Shown: positions 23,494 through 32,115 of the stretch, in pieces
Position numbering within the stretch: the first letter of the stretch is position 1
How the letters are laid out: each line of letters opens with the position of its first letter
Origin: Microbulbifer sp. MI-G
Lineage (GTDB): Bacteria; Pseudomonadota; Gammaproteobacteria; Pseudomonadales; Cellvibrionaceae
NCBI RefSeq assembly: GCF_030440425.1
Contig: NZ_CP098023.1
Coordinates: 981,501 to 1,045,500 of the forward strand
DNA length: 64,000 bases
Direction: 5' to 3'
Translations under genes and position numbers: made by a program
Notes under the pieces: model-generated
What the model was told of the DNA's origin: nothing
Seen by the model: only the letters and a program-made list of their open reading frames with translations
Databases searched by the model: none

Positions 23494-24846
23494 TTAAAGC
23501 AGCCAGACTTCCACTCTGCGGTTTTTGATTTTTGCCCTGGAATTATTTGAGGCGACAGGAAGGTAGGCTCCAAACCCCTGTACCGGTGCTGTGTTGACCT
23601 GGTGATGGTGCAGGGCGGAGCGAACTGTTAGCGCACGCAGTTTGGACAATACAACAGAGCGCTCTGCACTGGCTTTTTCGTCCCCAAAACCGATCAACAA
23701 TAATTGACGATCACGGTTCTCCGGCTTTTTCATATACTTCGCCAGCCTCTGGATATCCTGTTGGGCTTTATTGTCCAGAGTGGCGTTGCCCTCTGCAAAG
23801 CGAAAATTGATACTCAGGCGTTCCGCATGTTGGGTTAATGCAAGGTAATCTTCAGGGCCTTCCCGCGTGCTTGCTGGCTTGATGCTGATCGGGGTTTGGG
23901 AGATAAACCCGGTTGTCTTTACCTGCTCCTGGCCCGCCTCGCTCTGTACAAAGTACAGAAACTCCTCTGCTGCCGGCTTGAGGGAATGCACCGGCGTGTA
24001 CAGGAACAGGCGGCGAGAGAGAGGGTAGTCTTCGGTTGCGATGGTGAGATGCACCGGGGCTTGGGGCTGGGTGTCCTGATGGGAAACAGCGATGGCTCTG
24101 GCATGGCGAATCGATGCCAGCCCGACAAACCCGATACCGTTTAAATCGGCGGCAACCCTGTCGGAGAGCTGATCGTTGGATTCGAATCGTTCCGCATTTT
24201 CAATAAGGCTGTAATCCTTGCCAAGAACCAGGGATTTAAACGTGTCCCAGGTGCCGGACTGGTTGTCGCGGGCGTAAACTCGGATGTGGCCGCGGTGCCC
24301 ACCAACTTGTGACCAATTGCGAATGTCACCGGAGAAAACGGCTGCAATTTGCTGCAAGGTCAAGTGCTTCACTGGATTGTCCGGATGCACAATAATCGCA
24401 ATTCCATCAATGGCAATTACATGTTCTGCGCGATTGCTGCGCATATCTCCCAACCGGTTTAATAAGACCCGTTCCGCGGCCTTGATGGGCCGGGAGGCCA
24501 TGGCGATGTCCGCTTGTGATTGTTCCAGCCCTTTGAAACCGGTGCTGGAGCCGTGTGCGGCAATATCAATAAAAACTGCTTGGTTTCCAACATCCGCCTG
24601 GATGCGTTGCTCGTTGATTGTGCCCAGGGGTGTGGATCGGATGTTTTGTGCACCCTTTGTGGCTAGGTATTTGCGAATCAGATTGGGTGCCAGTTGAGCC
24701 CCAATAGTGTTGGAACCGTGCAGGGTAAATAAGAGACCGTTTGTGTTTGGATCGAAAGCCGGGACTTCCGCTGCGGCCGCGGAGGTCCAGGCCAGCCCGA
24801 ATGACAGTATCAATGTGTGGCACAAACGATGAAGAAGCGGGTACAT
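23494..24846 (-). CDS. PstS-like phosphate-binding domain fused to OmpA-like domain
   Basis: 450 aa with a signal peptide (~1-26). Residues ~35-310 form a PBP-like-2/PstS-type domain: LHGSNTIGAQLAPNLI, IAAHGSSTGFKGLEQSQADI, GIAIIVHPDNP, LQQIAAVFSGDIRNWSQVGG, ARDNQSGTWDTFKSLV. Residues ~330-450 form an OmpA-C-like peptidoglycan-associated domain (FRFAEGNATLD...IGFGDEKASAERSVVLSKLRA...KNRRVEVWLL). Known relatives are periplasmic proteins tied to phosphate sensing or uptake and to the cell wall. No pst permease adjoins it. Confidence 0.8.
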   Translation of the reverse strand: MYPLLHRLCHTLILSFGLAWTSAAAAEVPAFDPNTNGLLFTLHGSNTIGAQLAPNLIRKYLATKGAQNIRSTPLGTINEQRIQADVGNQAVFIDIAAHGSSTGFKGLEQSQADIAMASRPIKAAERVLLNRLGDMRSNRAEHVIAIDGIAIIVHPDNPVKHLTLQQIAAVFSGDIRNWSQVGGHRGHIRVYARDNQSGTWDTFKSLVLGKDYSLIENAERFESNDQLSDRVAADLNGIGFVGLASIRHARAIAVSHQDTQPQAPVHLTIATEDYPLSRRLFLYTPVHSLKPAAEEFLYFVQSEAGQEQVKTTGFISQTPISIKPASTREGPEDYLALTQHAERLSINFRFAEGNATLDNKAQQDIQRLAKYMKKPENRDRQLLLIGFGDEKASAERSVVLSKLRALTVRSALHHHQVNTAPVQGFGAYLPVASNNSRAKIKNRRVEVWLL

Positions 24847-24941
24847 AACAGTTTGACCTTAAGGCAGTAAAATGAGGCCGAAAAATATGTCCTCTTTATG
24901 ACAAAATGATGAAATGTTGATGAATAAATCACAAATATCCC

Positions 24942-24955
24942 CACTGCGCGCAGTG
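24942..24955. promoter_or_regulatory. Perfect 14-bp palindrome upstream of the PstS-OmpA gene
   Basis: CACTGCGCGCAGTG, in the 289-bp gap between the rsmE-like stop (25136) and the PstS-OmpA start (24846). It lies 96 bp upstream of the latter. It could be an operator or a chance CG-rich dyad. Confidence 0.3.
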
Positions 24956-25135
24956 AGCATGTTGTGGGCTGCTCGGGTGGGGATTATCGGTGGCGTTGTT
25001 GAAGAAATGAAGAAATCTTGATTAACAGTATGTCAAAAAGCGCAGTGCAATGCTTCCTAAAAAGGGATTGAACCCTGCGTACCTCTCTTGGCGACAACTC
25101 GCAAGCCAATCCGGGAGAGCGGATATCAGTGGAAT

Positions 25136-25852
25136 TCAGCGGGCGGGAAACAGCCGGCTCACCAGTACCGGCAGCACTGTTTCCACTTTGAGAATACGCG
25201 GCCCTAAATGCACTGGGTGAAAGCCTGCCTCCTGCAGTTTTTCCACTTCATAGGGGATAAAGCCGCCCTCGGGGCCAATGGCCAGGGTGGTTGTTTCCCC
25301 GATATCAATAGGGCAGTACTCACCGGCAACCGGGTGGGCAAGCAGTTTTCGTGAGCCGGCTGCCAGTTCGGGCAGCTCATCCTCCACAAAGGGCTTGAAG
25401 CGTTTGCGCAGAATAATGTCCGGCATCCGGGTATCCATCGCCTGTTCCAGTCCCAGCAGGCATTGTCGGTGAATCTTGTCCCGCCCGAGCCAGGGTGTTT
25501 GCCAATAAGATTTCTCCACGCGGTAGCTGTTGAGCAGAATCAGCTTTTTCACACCCAGTGCTGTGACATGCTGAATGACACGCTTTAGCATCTTCGGGCG
25601 CGGTAACGCCAAAACCAGGGTCAGGGGTAGTGCAGGGGGCGGGGGATATTGTAATTCCACCTTGAGCTCCACACACTGGTCGGTGAGCGTGGTGATTGTT
25701 CCAAAACCGATATCGCCATTCAATAGCCCAACGCGCAACCGCTGGCCGGGCTCGACCCTGTGTACCTGGATAATATATTCCAGCCTGCGACCGCTCAGGC
25801 GGACAAGTCCGGCGCTGATGAAATCCGTTTCTTGTAAAACAATCAGGTTCAA
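25136..25852 (-). CDS. rsmE: 16S rRNA (uracil-1498-N3)-methyltransferase family (RsmE-like)
   Basis: 238 aa from TTG 25852 (MNLIVLQETDF), a start that fits relatives; the frame also permits a TTG at 25882. It has an N-terminal PUA-like barrel (RLEYIIQVHRVEPGQRLRVGLLNGDIGFGTI) and a SPOUT methyltransferase domain with ALPRPKMLKRVIQHVTALGV. The knot region is TTLAIGPEGGFIPYEVEKLQ...HLGPRILKVETV (SAM-binding GPEGG and LGxRILRxET boxes). It would methylate U1498 of 16S rRNA. The N-terminus is shorter than in E. coli RsmE, so it may belong to the second RsmE-like group. Confidence 0.8.
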   Translation of the reverse strand: MNLIVLQETDFISAGLVRLSGRRLEYIIQVHRVEPGQRLRVGLLNGDIGFGTITTLTDQCVELKVELQYPPPPALPLTLVLALPRPKMLKRVIQHVTALGVKKLILLNSYRVEKSYWQTPWLGRDKIHRQCLLGLEQAMDTRMPDIILRKRFKPFVEDELPELAAGSRKLLAHPVAGEYCPIDIGETTTLAIGPEGGFIPYEVEKLQEAGFHPVHLGPRILKVETVLPVLVSRLFPAR

Positions 25853-25908
25853 GATCGACCAGCCTCGAATTGTTGCACTCAATCACTCCGGGTATGCGAT
25901 GGCACAGC

Positions 25909-26754
25909 TTACAGCTGTGCAGTGGCGATGGCCCCTTTGCCCAGCCCCTCGTAAGCGCGCACGGTAATTTCCTTGCCCGGTAATTCCGCGGCCAGGGTAT
26001 TGGCAATATATTGGGCCAGTTGTTCGACGGTGGTATCGCAGTCAATGACTGCACAACAGCGCGAGGGAAGCGTAAGGGTAAAGCGCCCCTGTTGCGCTTG
26101 ATAGGCAAAGCGCAGGGTTTTTGCACCGCCCGCTGCCTGTAAATCCTCGCGCGTGCCCAGATAAATATCCCTCCAGCGCTGAGCCCATTGCTGCTCCAGT
26201 GCTCTGTTGCGTTGTCCCTCGATGAACACCTGGATACGGGAGCGGTGGCCGTGGGCGATGCGCTGGCAGTTGCCCAGGTGCTTTTTCAGTCCGTGACTGT
26301 AATGGTAAAAAGCGCCCTCAATCATCTCTGCATCGAAGCAGAGCTTCAATTGATCGACATGGGTCGGGAAAGCGCCCGCCAGTTGCTGCACACTCCAGCT
26401 TGCAACCGCCTGTGGGTGAATACTCTTTGTTTCTACCAGTGCGAAAGCCTGTTCCGGGCCGGACACCGATATTTGCTCTCCGCCGGCCAGTGACCAGGTA
26501 AGCGATATCTGGCCGCCGTGGTTTGCGAGCTCCAGGTCGGGGGACAGGGTGGGTACCAGAAGGCGGTGGTCAAGCTGGTCATCGAGCCAGTGGCGAAGAG
26601 TTTTTTTGACAATACCAAAATCGCACACCATGCCCTGGCTGTCGAGTGCGCCATCCAGGGTGGCATTTGCCAGCCAGGTTTCCCCTACCAGACCGCGCTG
26701 CCGGTCCAGGTAGCTGAAATCAATATTGGTTAAATTGTCGACGAACAGGTGCAT
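25909..26754 (-). CDS. Two-domain 6-pyruvoyl/6-carboxy-tetrahydropterin synthase-like protein
   Basis: 281 aa, about twice the length of QueD. The N-terminal half has the tail of a PTPS fold (DSQGMVCDFGIVKKTLRHWL followed by DDQLDHRLLVP). The C-terminal half has FYHYSHGLKKHLGNCQRIAHGHRSRIQVF, with the Cys and the HGH zinc ligands, and ends TVRAYEGLGKGA. The active-site set is therefore split or concentrated in the second half. Family enzymes convert dihydroneopterin triphosphate in queuosine or pterin synthesis; the specific reaction here is uncertain. It is divergent from ffs. Confidence 0.75.
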   Translation of the reverse strand: MHLFVDNLTNIDFSYLDRQRGLVGETWLANATLDGALDSQGMVCDFGIVKKTLRHWLDDQLDHRLLVPTLSPDLELANHGGQISLTWSLAGGEQISVSGPEQAFALVETKSIHPQAVASWSVQQLAGAFPTHVDQLKLCFDAEMIEGAFYHYSHGLKKHLGNCQRIAHGHRSRIQVFIEGQRNRALEQQWAQRWRDIYLGTREDLQAAGGAKTLRFAYQAQQGRFTLTLPSRCCAVIDCDTTVEQLAQYIANTLAAELPGKEITVRAYEGLGKGAIATAQL

Positions 26755-26834
26755 ATCTCACTCTTCGCATGGGCGGGGTGGTAAGCGAGTATTATAACCT
26801 GCTGATGGGACTGGAACTCGTGCCTTTATCCCTC

Positions 26835-26840
26835 TATAAT
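26835..26840 (+). promoter_or_regulatory. -10 box of ffs promoter
   Basis: A perfect TATAAT at 26835-26840, with only a weak -35 (TGGAAC, 26812-26817). It points into the SRP RNA about 35 nt downstream, in keeping with a precursor trimmed at the 5' end. Confidence 0.6.
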
Positions 26841-26869
26841 CGCGCCCTCTTCGGGGACACCGAGGATCG

Positions 26870-26988
<119 letters not shown>

Positions 26989-27206
26989 TCCCCCTTCTTT
27001 CACACCCTTGCCGTTACTTGCCGACAGCGATTGCCTGTATTTTGGTGTTGTGCGCCAGACAAACCTATTTTCCCCTGTAAACTGCACAGAAAAAGGGATT
27101 TTGTGTCGATCTGGACTGAACCTCGGTGTTCCCATCGAAGAAAATGGATCCCTTGTGCTATAAACGGCGACAGTTTTCACACGGCGGATAATAATGTGAG
27201 GGGAAG

Positions 27207-29105
27207 ATGAAAAAAATTGCTTTTGCTATTGCCGCTGCAGTAGCGCTCGCTGCCTGTGACGGCGGTCAAAGGGCTTCGAACCCTGTTGATGAGGCCCAGC
27301 CTGCGGAGCACCCTGCAGCAGAGGCCGATACGGCTGCACTCACGGCCCGGGATGCCAAGGCTTTTCTCGAGGATGCCCAGGTCCGCCTGGAAAAGATGGC
27401 CGAAGAAGTGAGCCATGCCGCCTGGCTGGCTTCCACCTATATCAATATGGATTCCCAATATGTGGAAGCCCTTGCCGCCGAGCGCTATACGGCGATGGCG
27501 GTGGCACTGGCATCCGAAGCGGCAAAATTTGACAACCTTGACCTGGACCCGGACAGCCGTCGCAAGCTCACCATGTTGAAACAGGGGTTGGTGTTCCCCG
27601 CCCCTAAAGATCCCGCGCTGACCGCTGAGCTCGCACAGATTGGTTCTAAAATGCAGGGTATGTACGGTGCCGGTAAATACTGCCGGGATGTTGAGGGCGT
27701 GGAGAAATGCTATACACTGACCGAAATGGGGCGGGTGATGGCGACGAACCGCGACCCGGAACTGCTGAAGGACCTGTGGGTTGGGTGGCGCAAGGTGTCC
27801 CCGCCCATGAAACCCCTGTATGAGCGGCAGGTTGAGATTGGCAATGCGGGTGCGCGGGAACTGGGTTACCAGAATTTGAGTGATTTCTGGCGTTCCAAGT
27901 ACGATATGGAGCCCGATGCCTTTGCCGCTGATATGGATGTCCAGTGGAACAAGGTCAAGCCCCTGTATGAAGCGCTCCACTGTCATGTGCGCGCCAAACT
28001 GAACGAACACTACGGCGATGCGGTAGTGCCCCCCCAGGGCAAGATTCCGGCGCACTTGCTCGGAAATATGTGGGCGCAGGAATGGGGCAATATCTATGAC
28101 CTGGTCAAAGACAGGGATATGCAGGCCCCCTATGACCTGACGCAATTGGTAGTCGATTCCGGGATGAGTGAGCGGGATATGGTCAAGGTGGGTGAGGAGT
28201 TCTTTACTTCCCTGGGCTTTGAGCCGCTACCGCAAACGTTCTGGGAGCGCTCACAGTTTACCCAGCCCCGCGACAGGGATGTTGTTTGCCACGCCAGTGC
28301 CTGGAATATGGATGGCCAGGACGATATCCGTATCAAGATGTGTATCAACAAGACCGGCGAAGACCTGGTGACCATTCACCACGAACTGGGGCACAATTTT
28401 TACCAGCGCATCTACAAGGACCAGCCTTTCCTCTATAAAGAGGGCGCCAATGACGGCTTCCATGAAGCGGTGGGCGATACCATTGCGCTGTCGATTACTC
28501 CGAAGTACCTCAAGGAAATTGGCCTGATGGACGAGGTGCCGGATGAAAGCAAGGATCTCGGCTATTTGATGCAGCAGGCGCTGGATAAGATTGCCTTTTT
28601 GCCGTTCGGCCTGATGGTGGACAAGTGGCGTTGGCAGGTATTCAACGGAGAGGTGCAGCCTTCGGATTACAACAAGGCCTGGTGGAAGCTGCGGGAGGAA
28701 TATCAGGGTATCGAAGCCCCGGTCGAGCGCTCGGAGGCGAACTTTGATCCGGGTGCCAAGTACCATATACCGGGCAATACGCCTTATGCGCGCTATTTCC
28801 TCGCCCGTATCCAGCAGTTCCAGTTCCACCGTGCGCTGTGCGAAGCTGCCGGTGAGACCGGACCGCTGCACCGCTGTTCCATTTATAAAAACGATGAGGC
28901 GGGTAAAAAGTTGCGCGCCATGCTGGCCATGGGCGCCAGCAAACCCTGGCCGGATGCCATGGAAGCCCTGACAGGGCAGCGCGACCTGGATGCTTCGGCG
29001 ATTATCGATTACTTCCAGCCATTGATGGCTTACCTGGAGACGCAGAACCAGGGACGCCAGTGCGGTTGGGAGTCGGCAGCGGAGCACGCAAGCCACGCTC
29101 GATAA
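27207..29105 (+). CDS. M2-family (ACE-like) peptidyl-dipeptidase lipoprotein
   Basis: 632 aa. The N-terminus MKKIAFAIAAAVALAACDGG ends in a lipobox (LAAC), so it should be anchored in the envelope. The M2 zinc motif is TIHHELGHNFYQ (HExxH), with the third ligand Glu downstream in GFHEAVGDTIALS. FLPFGLMVDKWRWQVF and YARYFLARIQQFQFHRALC are typical of angiotensin-converting-enzyme relatives. It would release dipeptides from peptide C-termini in the periplasm. ATG follows TGAGGGGAAG. Confidence 0.92.
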   Translation: MKKIAFAIAAAVALAACDGGQRASNPVDEAQPAEHPAAEADTAALTARDAKAFLEDAQVRLEKMAEEVSHAAWLASTYINMDSQYVEALAAERYTAMAVALASEAAKFDNLDLDPDSRRKLTMLKQGLVFPAPKDPALTAELAQIGSKMQGMYGAGKYCRDVEGVEKCYTLTEMGRVMATNRDPELLKDLWVGWRKVSPPMKPLYERQVEIGNAGARELGYQNLSDFWRSKYDMEPDAFAADMDVQWNKVKPLYEALHCHVRAKLNEHYGDAVVPPQGKIPAHLLGNMWAQEWGNIYDLVKDRDMQAPYDLTQLVVDSGMSERDMVKVGEEFFTSLGFEPLPQTFWERSQFTQPRDRDVVCHASAWNMDGQDDIRIKMCINKTGEDLVTIHHELGHNFYQRIYKDQPFLYKEGANDGFHEAVGDTIALSITPKYLKEIGLMDEVPDESKDLGYLMQQALDKIAFLPFGLMVDKWRWQVFNGEVQPSDYNKAWWKLREEYQGIEAPVERSEANFDPGAKYHIPGNTPYARYFLARIQQFQFHRALCEAAGETGPLHRCSIYKNDEAGKKLRAMLAMGASKPWPDAMEALTGQRDLDASAIIDYFQPLMAYLETQNQGRQCGWESAAEHASHAR

Positions 29106-29193
29106 ACCTGTTCATCGGGCAATCCAATTCATAGAGCACTCATGGATTGGATAGGTGCTGGCAGAGGGGGTAAGCCCGCTGTATTGCTGACTT

Positions 29194-29213
29194 GTGCCGG
29201 ATTGCGCCGGCAC
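29194..29213. terminator. Hairpin between convergent genes
   Basis: GTGCCGG-ATTGCG-CCGGCAC is a perfect 7-bp stem between the convergent M2 peptidase and PilJ-N genes. There is no T-run, so a role as terminator is uncertain. Confidence 0.35.
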
Positions 29214-29229
29214 ATTACTGAATGGTCTA

Positions 29230-30030
29230 TCAATTGGCCGAGTGCGAGTTTTCAATACCCCCTTCTGAATCCAAAAGTGCCGCATACTGTTCAGTGATGA
29301 TATTCATATTGCGCAACATCAGGTCTGTGGTTCCTGTGATCACATGAATTTGGCGTTTCTCGGATATTTGCATCTTCCCGGTGAAGCCGCGGTTGGCATA
29401 GTTGAGGTGATCCAGTGCTTTGCGCAGATTGTGGTTGATCTCAGGGGTATTCAGGGGGCTGTCAAGGAGTTGGTTCAGTCGGTGAGTGTACTCCACCAGA
29501 TCCTGTTGCAAGCCGATTTCAGCATCGCCGGGGGAGATTCCCCAGAGTTTTGCCGCGTAGTTCTTGGCAATGCGCTGGGACAGCATACGCTGGCGCCCGG
29601 CAATGTTGATCAGTTCAGCGCTATTGTGGTTGGCGAGCCGCTCCAGCTTTACCACGTAGGTGTGAGCGGCCGACAGGAGCCTGTTGCTGAGCCTGAATAA
29701 TTCGGCTGCCGTGTCCCTGCTGGCCGGTTGCCGGGCAATGCGTTCAAATGCTTCCCATTCCTGCTGTACTTTGCGCAACTGAGGGCTGAGTTTCCCGGCT
29801 TTGGGGAAGGCCGACAGTTTTCTATGGTTTTGTGCAAACTCCTGTATTGACCGGTTGAAGACTTTTTCATGGCGCTGTATGCCGGGCTGGATACCCTGCA
29901 GGATGTAGGTTTGAGCAATGCGCTGCGACAGCATTCGCTGACGGCCGGCCAGGTTAATGGCTTCCCCCATGCCAAAGGCAGAGACATCCAGGCTTAAAAC
30001 AAACAAGGTGAATATTGCGGGCAGCTTCAT
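29230..30030 (-). CDS. Secreted protein with two PilJ-N (nitrate-sensor-like) modules
   Basis: 266 aa from ATG 30030 with a signal peptide (MKLPAIFTLFVLSLDVSAFG); an extension to 30060 is unlikely. Two copies of the PilJ type IV-pili methyl-accepting N-terminal helix motif: INLAGRQRMLSQRIAQTYIL (~25) and INIAGRQRMLSQRIAKNYAA (~150). Each is followed by a helical stretch. In chemoreceptors and NarX-type sensors this module is extracytoplasmic ligand sensing. Here there is no membrane anchor or signalling domain after it, so it is a free periplasmic sensor-like protein. The partner is unknown. Confidence 0.78.
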   Translation of the reverse strand: MKLPAIFTLFVLSLDVSAFGMGEAINLAGRQRMLSQRIAQTYILQGIQPGIQRHEKVFNRSIQEFAQNHRKLSAFPKAGKLSPQLRKVQQEWEAFERIARQPASRDTAAELFRLSNRLLSAAHTYVVKLERLANHNSAELINIAGRQRMLSQRIAKNYAAKLWGISPGDAEIGLQQDLVEYTHRLNQLLDSPLNTPEINHNLRKALDHLNYANRGFTGKMQISEKRQIHVITGTTDLMLRNMNIITEQYAALLDSEGGIENSHSAN

Positions 30031-30073
30031 GGTTTTACTCTTGTGGTTTTGTGCGTGCACTCTTCTTTACCCA

Positions 30074-30109
30074 ACAATCCAACCGCTAGGGCGTAGTCGG
30101 TTGGATTGT
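30074..30109. repeat. 12-bp perfect inverted repeat upstream of the PilJ-N gene
   Basis: ACAATCCAACCG (30074-30085) and CGGTTGGATTGT (30098-30109) flank a 12-bp loop. It lies ~45 bp before the start at 30030 on the minus strand, so it could be a 5'-UTR hairpin or operator. Confidence 0.5.
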
Positions 30110-30400
30110 CGCTCCAGCAATACAACGGCCACTGCCTGGAGTAAGTCGGCATTGCCGCGGTTTGTCTCGGTCCCCGTCGGTACCACATTGTTCCGGCAAC
30201 CATTTTGCAGCGGAACTTCATACTCGAAACGAGCGATGTATGTATAACAAATTCTGCCCGTTTTTTATCTAACCTGTTTTCCCCGTATCGGCATTTTGGG
30301 GGTATTGACGGGCACGGATTTTTTTCTGATGAACGCTCAAGGTATTGGATCGGCACTGCCCGGTATTCTGCCTTACGGGATTGTTGGTGCGCCCAAGCGT
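30110..30400. other. Gap without recognisable gene
   Basis: This lies between the inverted repeat at 30074-30109 and the palindrome at 30401. Frames here (for example 30205-30462 plus) look like chance and match nothing I know. A TTGACGGGC and other loose promoter-like hexamers are present but not convincing. Confidence 0.4.
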
Positions 30401-30418
30401 TATGGCAGTACTGCCATA
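30401..30418. repeat. Perfect 18-bp palindrome
   Basis: TATGGCAGTACTGCCATA reads the same on both strands. It lies just outside the terminator of the fadL-type gene and could extend that structure or be an operator. Confidence 0.5.
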
Positions 30419-30423
30419 AAAAA

Positions 30424-30449
30424 GGCCCTACCCCGTTCGGGGTAGGGCC
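30424..30449 (-). terminator. Strong terminator of the fadL-type gene
   Basis: GGCCCTACCCC-GTTC-GGGGTAGGGCC, an 11-bp stem. On the minus strand it is followed by a run of six T residues (AAAAAA at 30418-30423 on plus), 20 bp past the stop at 30472. Confidence 0.85.
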
Positions 30450-30471
30450 CTGTTTTGGTTAAATTCAGGCG

Positions 30472-31872
30472 TTAGAAATGGTAGTTGAGGGAGACCCCAT
30501 ACAGCCAGGCTTCGGTCCTGGTGGTACTACCGTCGAAGAAGGTTGGAAACGGAACGGGCGCGAATTCCTGTATTCTCTCGTCATCGCCCGAAAGGTAGGC
30601 CACACCGCCATCAATACTCAGTTTTTCGCTGACATGGTAGGTGGCGCCCAGCGTCAACCACTGGCGGTCGCTATCCGGGATGCTCAGTATGCGCCAGGTA
30701 ATCGGGAGCTCCAAGCCGGTTTGTGCGGCGATCATTTCCGTTTCCTCGCGGTTAAGGCCGTCGCGAGCTGCACTCTCATCAAAGGCGTAACCGGCGCGCA
30801 AAGTCAGCTTGTCATTGTAAAAGTACTCCACGCCAATACTGTAGCGAGAGCCGCTCTCGAAGTTTAGCTCTCCGACGAGCAGGGGATTGAATGGTTCACC
30901 GGCACCGGGGATAAACGCTTCCAGGCGCTGGAGGTCGTCCCAGTCGGCCCACATATAGCCCAGTGCAATGGCCCACTTGCTATTAAAGCGGTGGTAGAAA
31001 CCCAGTTCCAGTGTGTCCGGCAGGTCGAGGGACAGGTTGCCGCTGGCATTGTCAAACGGATCCAGTGGGCTTGGCAGCAAGTCGGAATTCACGTTCCCCT
31101 TGAGTGTGGGGTCGTATTCCGCATGGTAGGAGATGCCTGCGCGGGTATTCTCGCTGATGCGCCACAGCGCACCCACAGTCCAGCTGACATCCCAATCGTC
31201 GCCCTCGATATTGAGGATGGAAGCCCCGGACAGGTCGGTACCCAAAATGGGATCCAGTGCGAAATTTGTGGGGACAGTGGTTCTCAGTCTGGCATCGGCA
31301 TAAAGAAAGTTAACCGATGCGCCGATGCTCAGGGTGTTATTGATATCGTAGGCAACAGAAGGCTGGATATTGACGGTAATCAATCTGGTTTTGTTGGCGA
31401 TGGGGGTGCCACGAAAACTGTTGGGAAAATCGGTTTCCAGGCCGAAGTCGGTGTACAGAGCCAGGCCAAAGGACCACTCGTCGTTGATGGGGGCCGCCAG
31501 GTAGCCATTGGGGACCCAGGCGGTGGTGGCGTAGTCGTTGGCACGCGCTCGCTCAGTATTCTCCAGAAAGATGGGACTGCCATCCGGACCTACCCCAACC
31601 GGTACAAAATAGGTGACATCGCCGGCCACATCGATCTCGGGGTCAACGAAAGTGGCGCCAATGGAAAACGTATAGGTGTCAAACAGCGCAGAGCCCGCGG
31701 GGTTGCGACCGAGAATTGCGGCGTTGTCGCCGATGGTATTTTCGCCGGCAAAGGCGCGCCCGAGGCCTGAGGTACTGGTTTCCGAGATATAAAAGGCCGC
31801 AGCCATGACACCTTGAGATACGGAGCTGATTGCCGCGGCGAGTACTGCGTGTGGTAGGTATTTCTTGTTCAT
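30472..31872 (-). CDS. OmpP1/FadL-family long-chain fatty-acid outer-membrane transporter
   Basis: 466 aa with a signal peptide (~1-25, ending VMAAA). The mature start AAFYISETSTSGLGRAFAGE then NTIGDNAAILGRNPAGSA is the FadL plug hallmark (NPAG). The rest alternates beta-strand motifs and ends YGVSLNYHF with a terminal Phe for BAM recognition. It would let long-chain fatty acids or other hydrophobic compounds cross the outer membrane. It is monocistronic with a strong terminator. Confidence 0.9.
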   Translation of the reverse strand: MNKKYLPHAVLAAAISSVSQGVMAAAFYISETSTSGLGRAFAGENTIGDNAAILGRNPAGSALFDTYTFSIGATFVDPEIDVAGDVTYFVPVGVGPDGSPIFLENTERARANDYATTAWVPNGYLAAPINDEWSFGLALYTDFGLETDFPNSFRGTPIANKTRLITVNIQPSVAYDINNTLSIGASVNFLYADARLRTTVPTNFALDPILGTDLSGASILNIEGDDWDVSWTVGALWRISENTRAGISYHAEYDPTLKGNVNSDLLPSPLDPFDNASGNLSLDLPDTLELGFYHRFNSKWAIALGYMWADWDDLQRLEAFIPGAGEPFNPLLVGELNFESGSRYSIGVEYFYNDKLTLRAGYAFDESAARDGLNREETEMIAAQTGLELPITWRILSIPDSDRQWLTLGATYHVSEKLSIDGGVAYLSGDDERIQEFAPVPFPTFFDGSTTRTEAWLYGVSLNYHF

Positions 31873-32115
31873 GGAGGCCTATCTCTAAGTCTGCTGATTA
31901 CTGAAAACCATAAACGGTATTCAAGTGAATGCCAGGCTGTGGAGGAAGGTCATTAGACTTATGCAAGTGCCTTCCTTAATTTCTGAGCAGGTGTCTTACC
32001 TGAAATTCCGGCAATATAAAGTCGTATAAGTCAGGAAAGAGATAACTTTATAAAGAGAAAGCAGGCAAAAATCCATCAAATACCGTAAGTTTTTTTTACT
32101 TTCCTGAACAGTGGT

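Noticed and set aside
25069..25090. GGGATTGAACCC resembling a tRNA T-arm on the minus strand
   Set aside because: The arms do not form a proper 5-bp T-stem and no anticodon or acceptor stem could be built around it.
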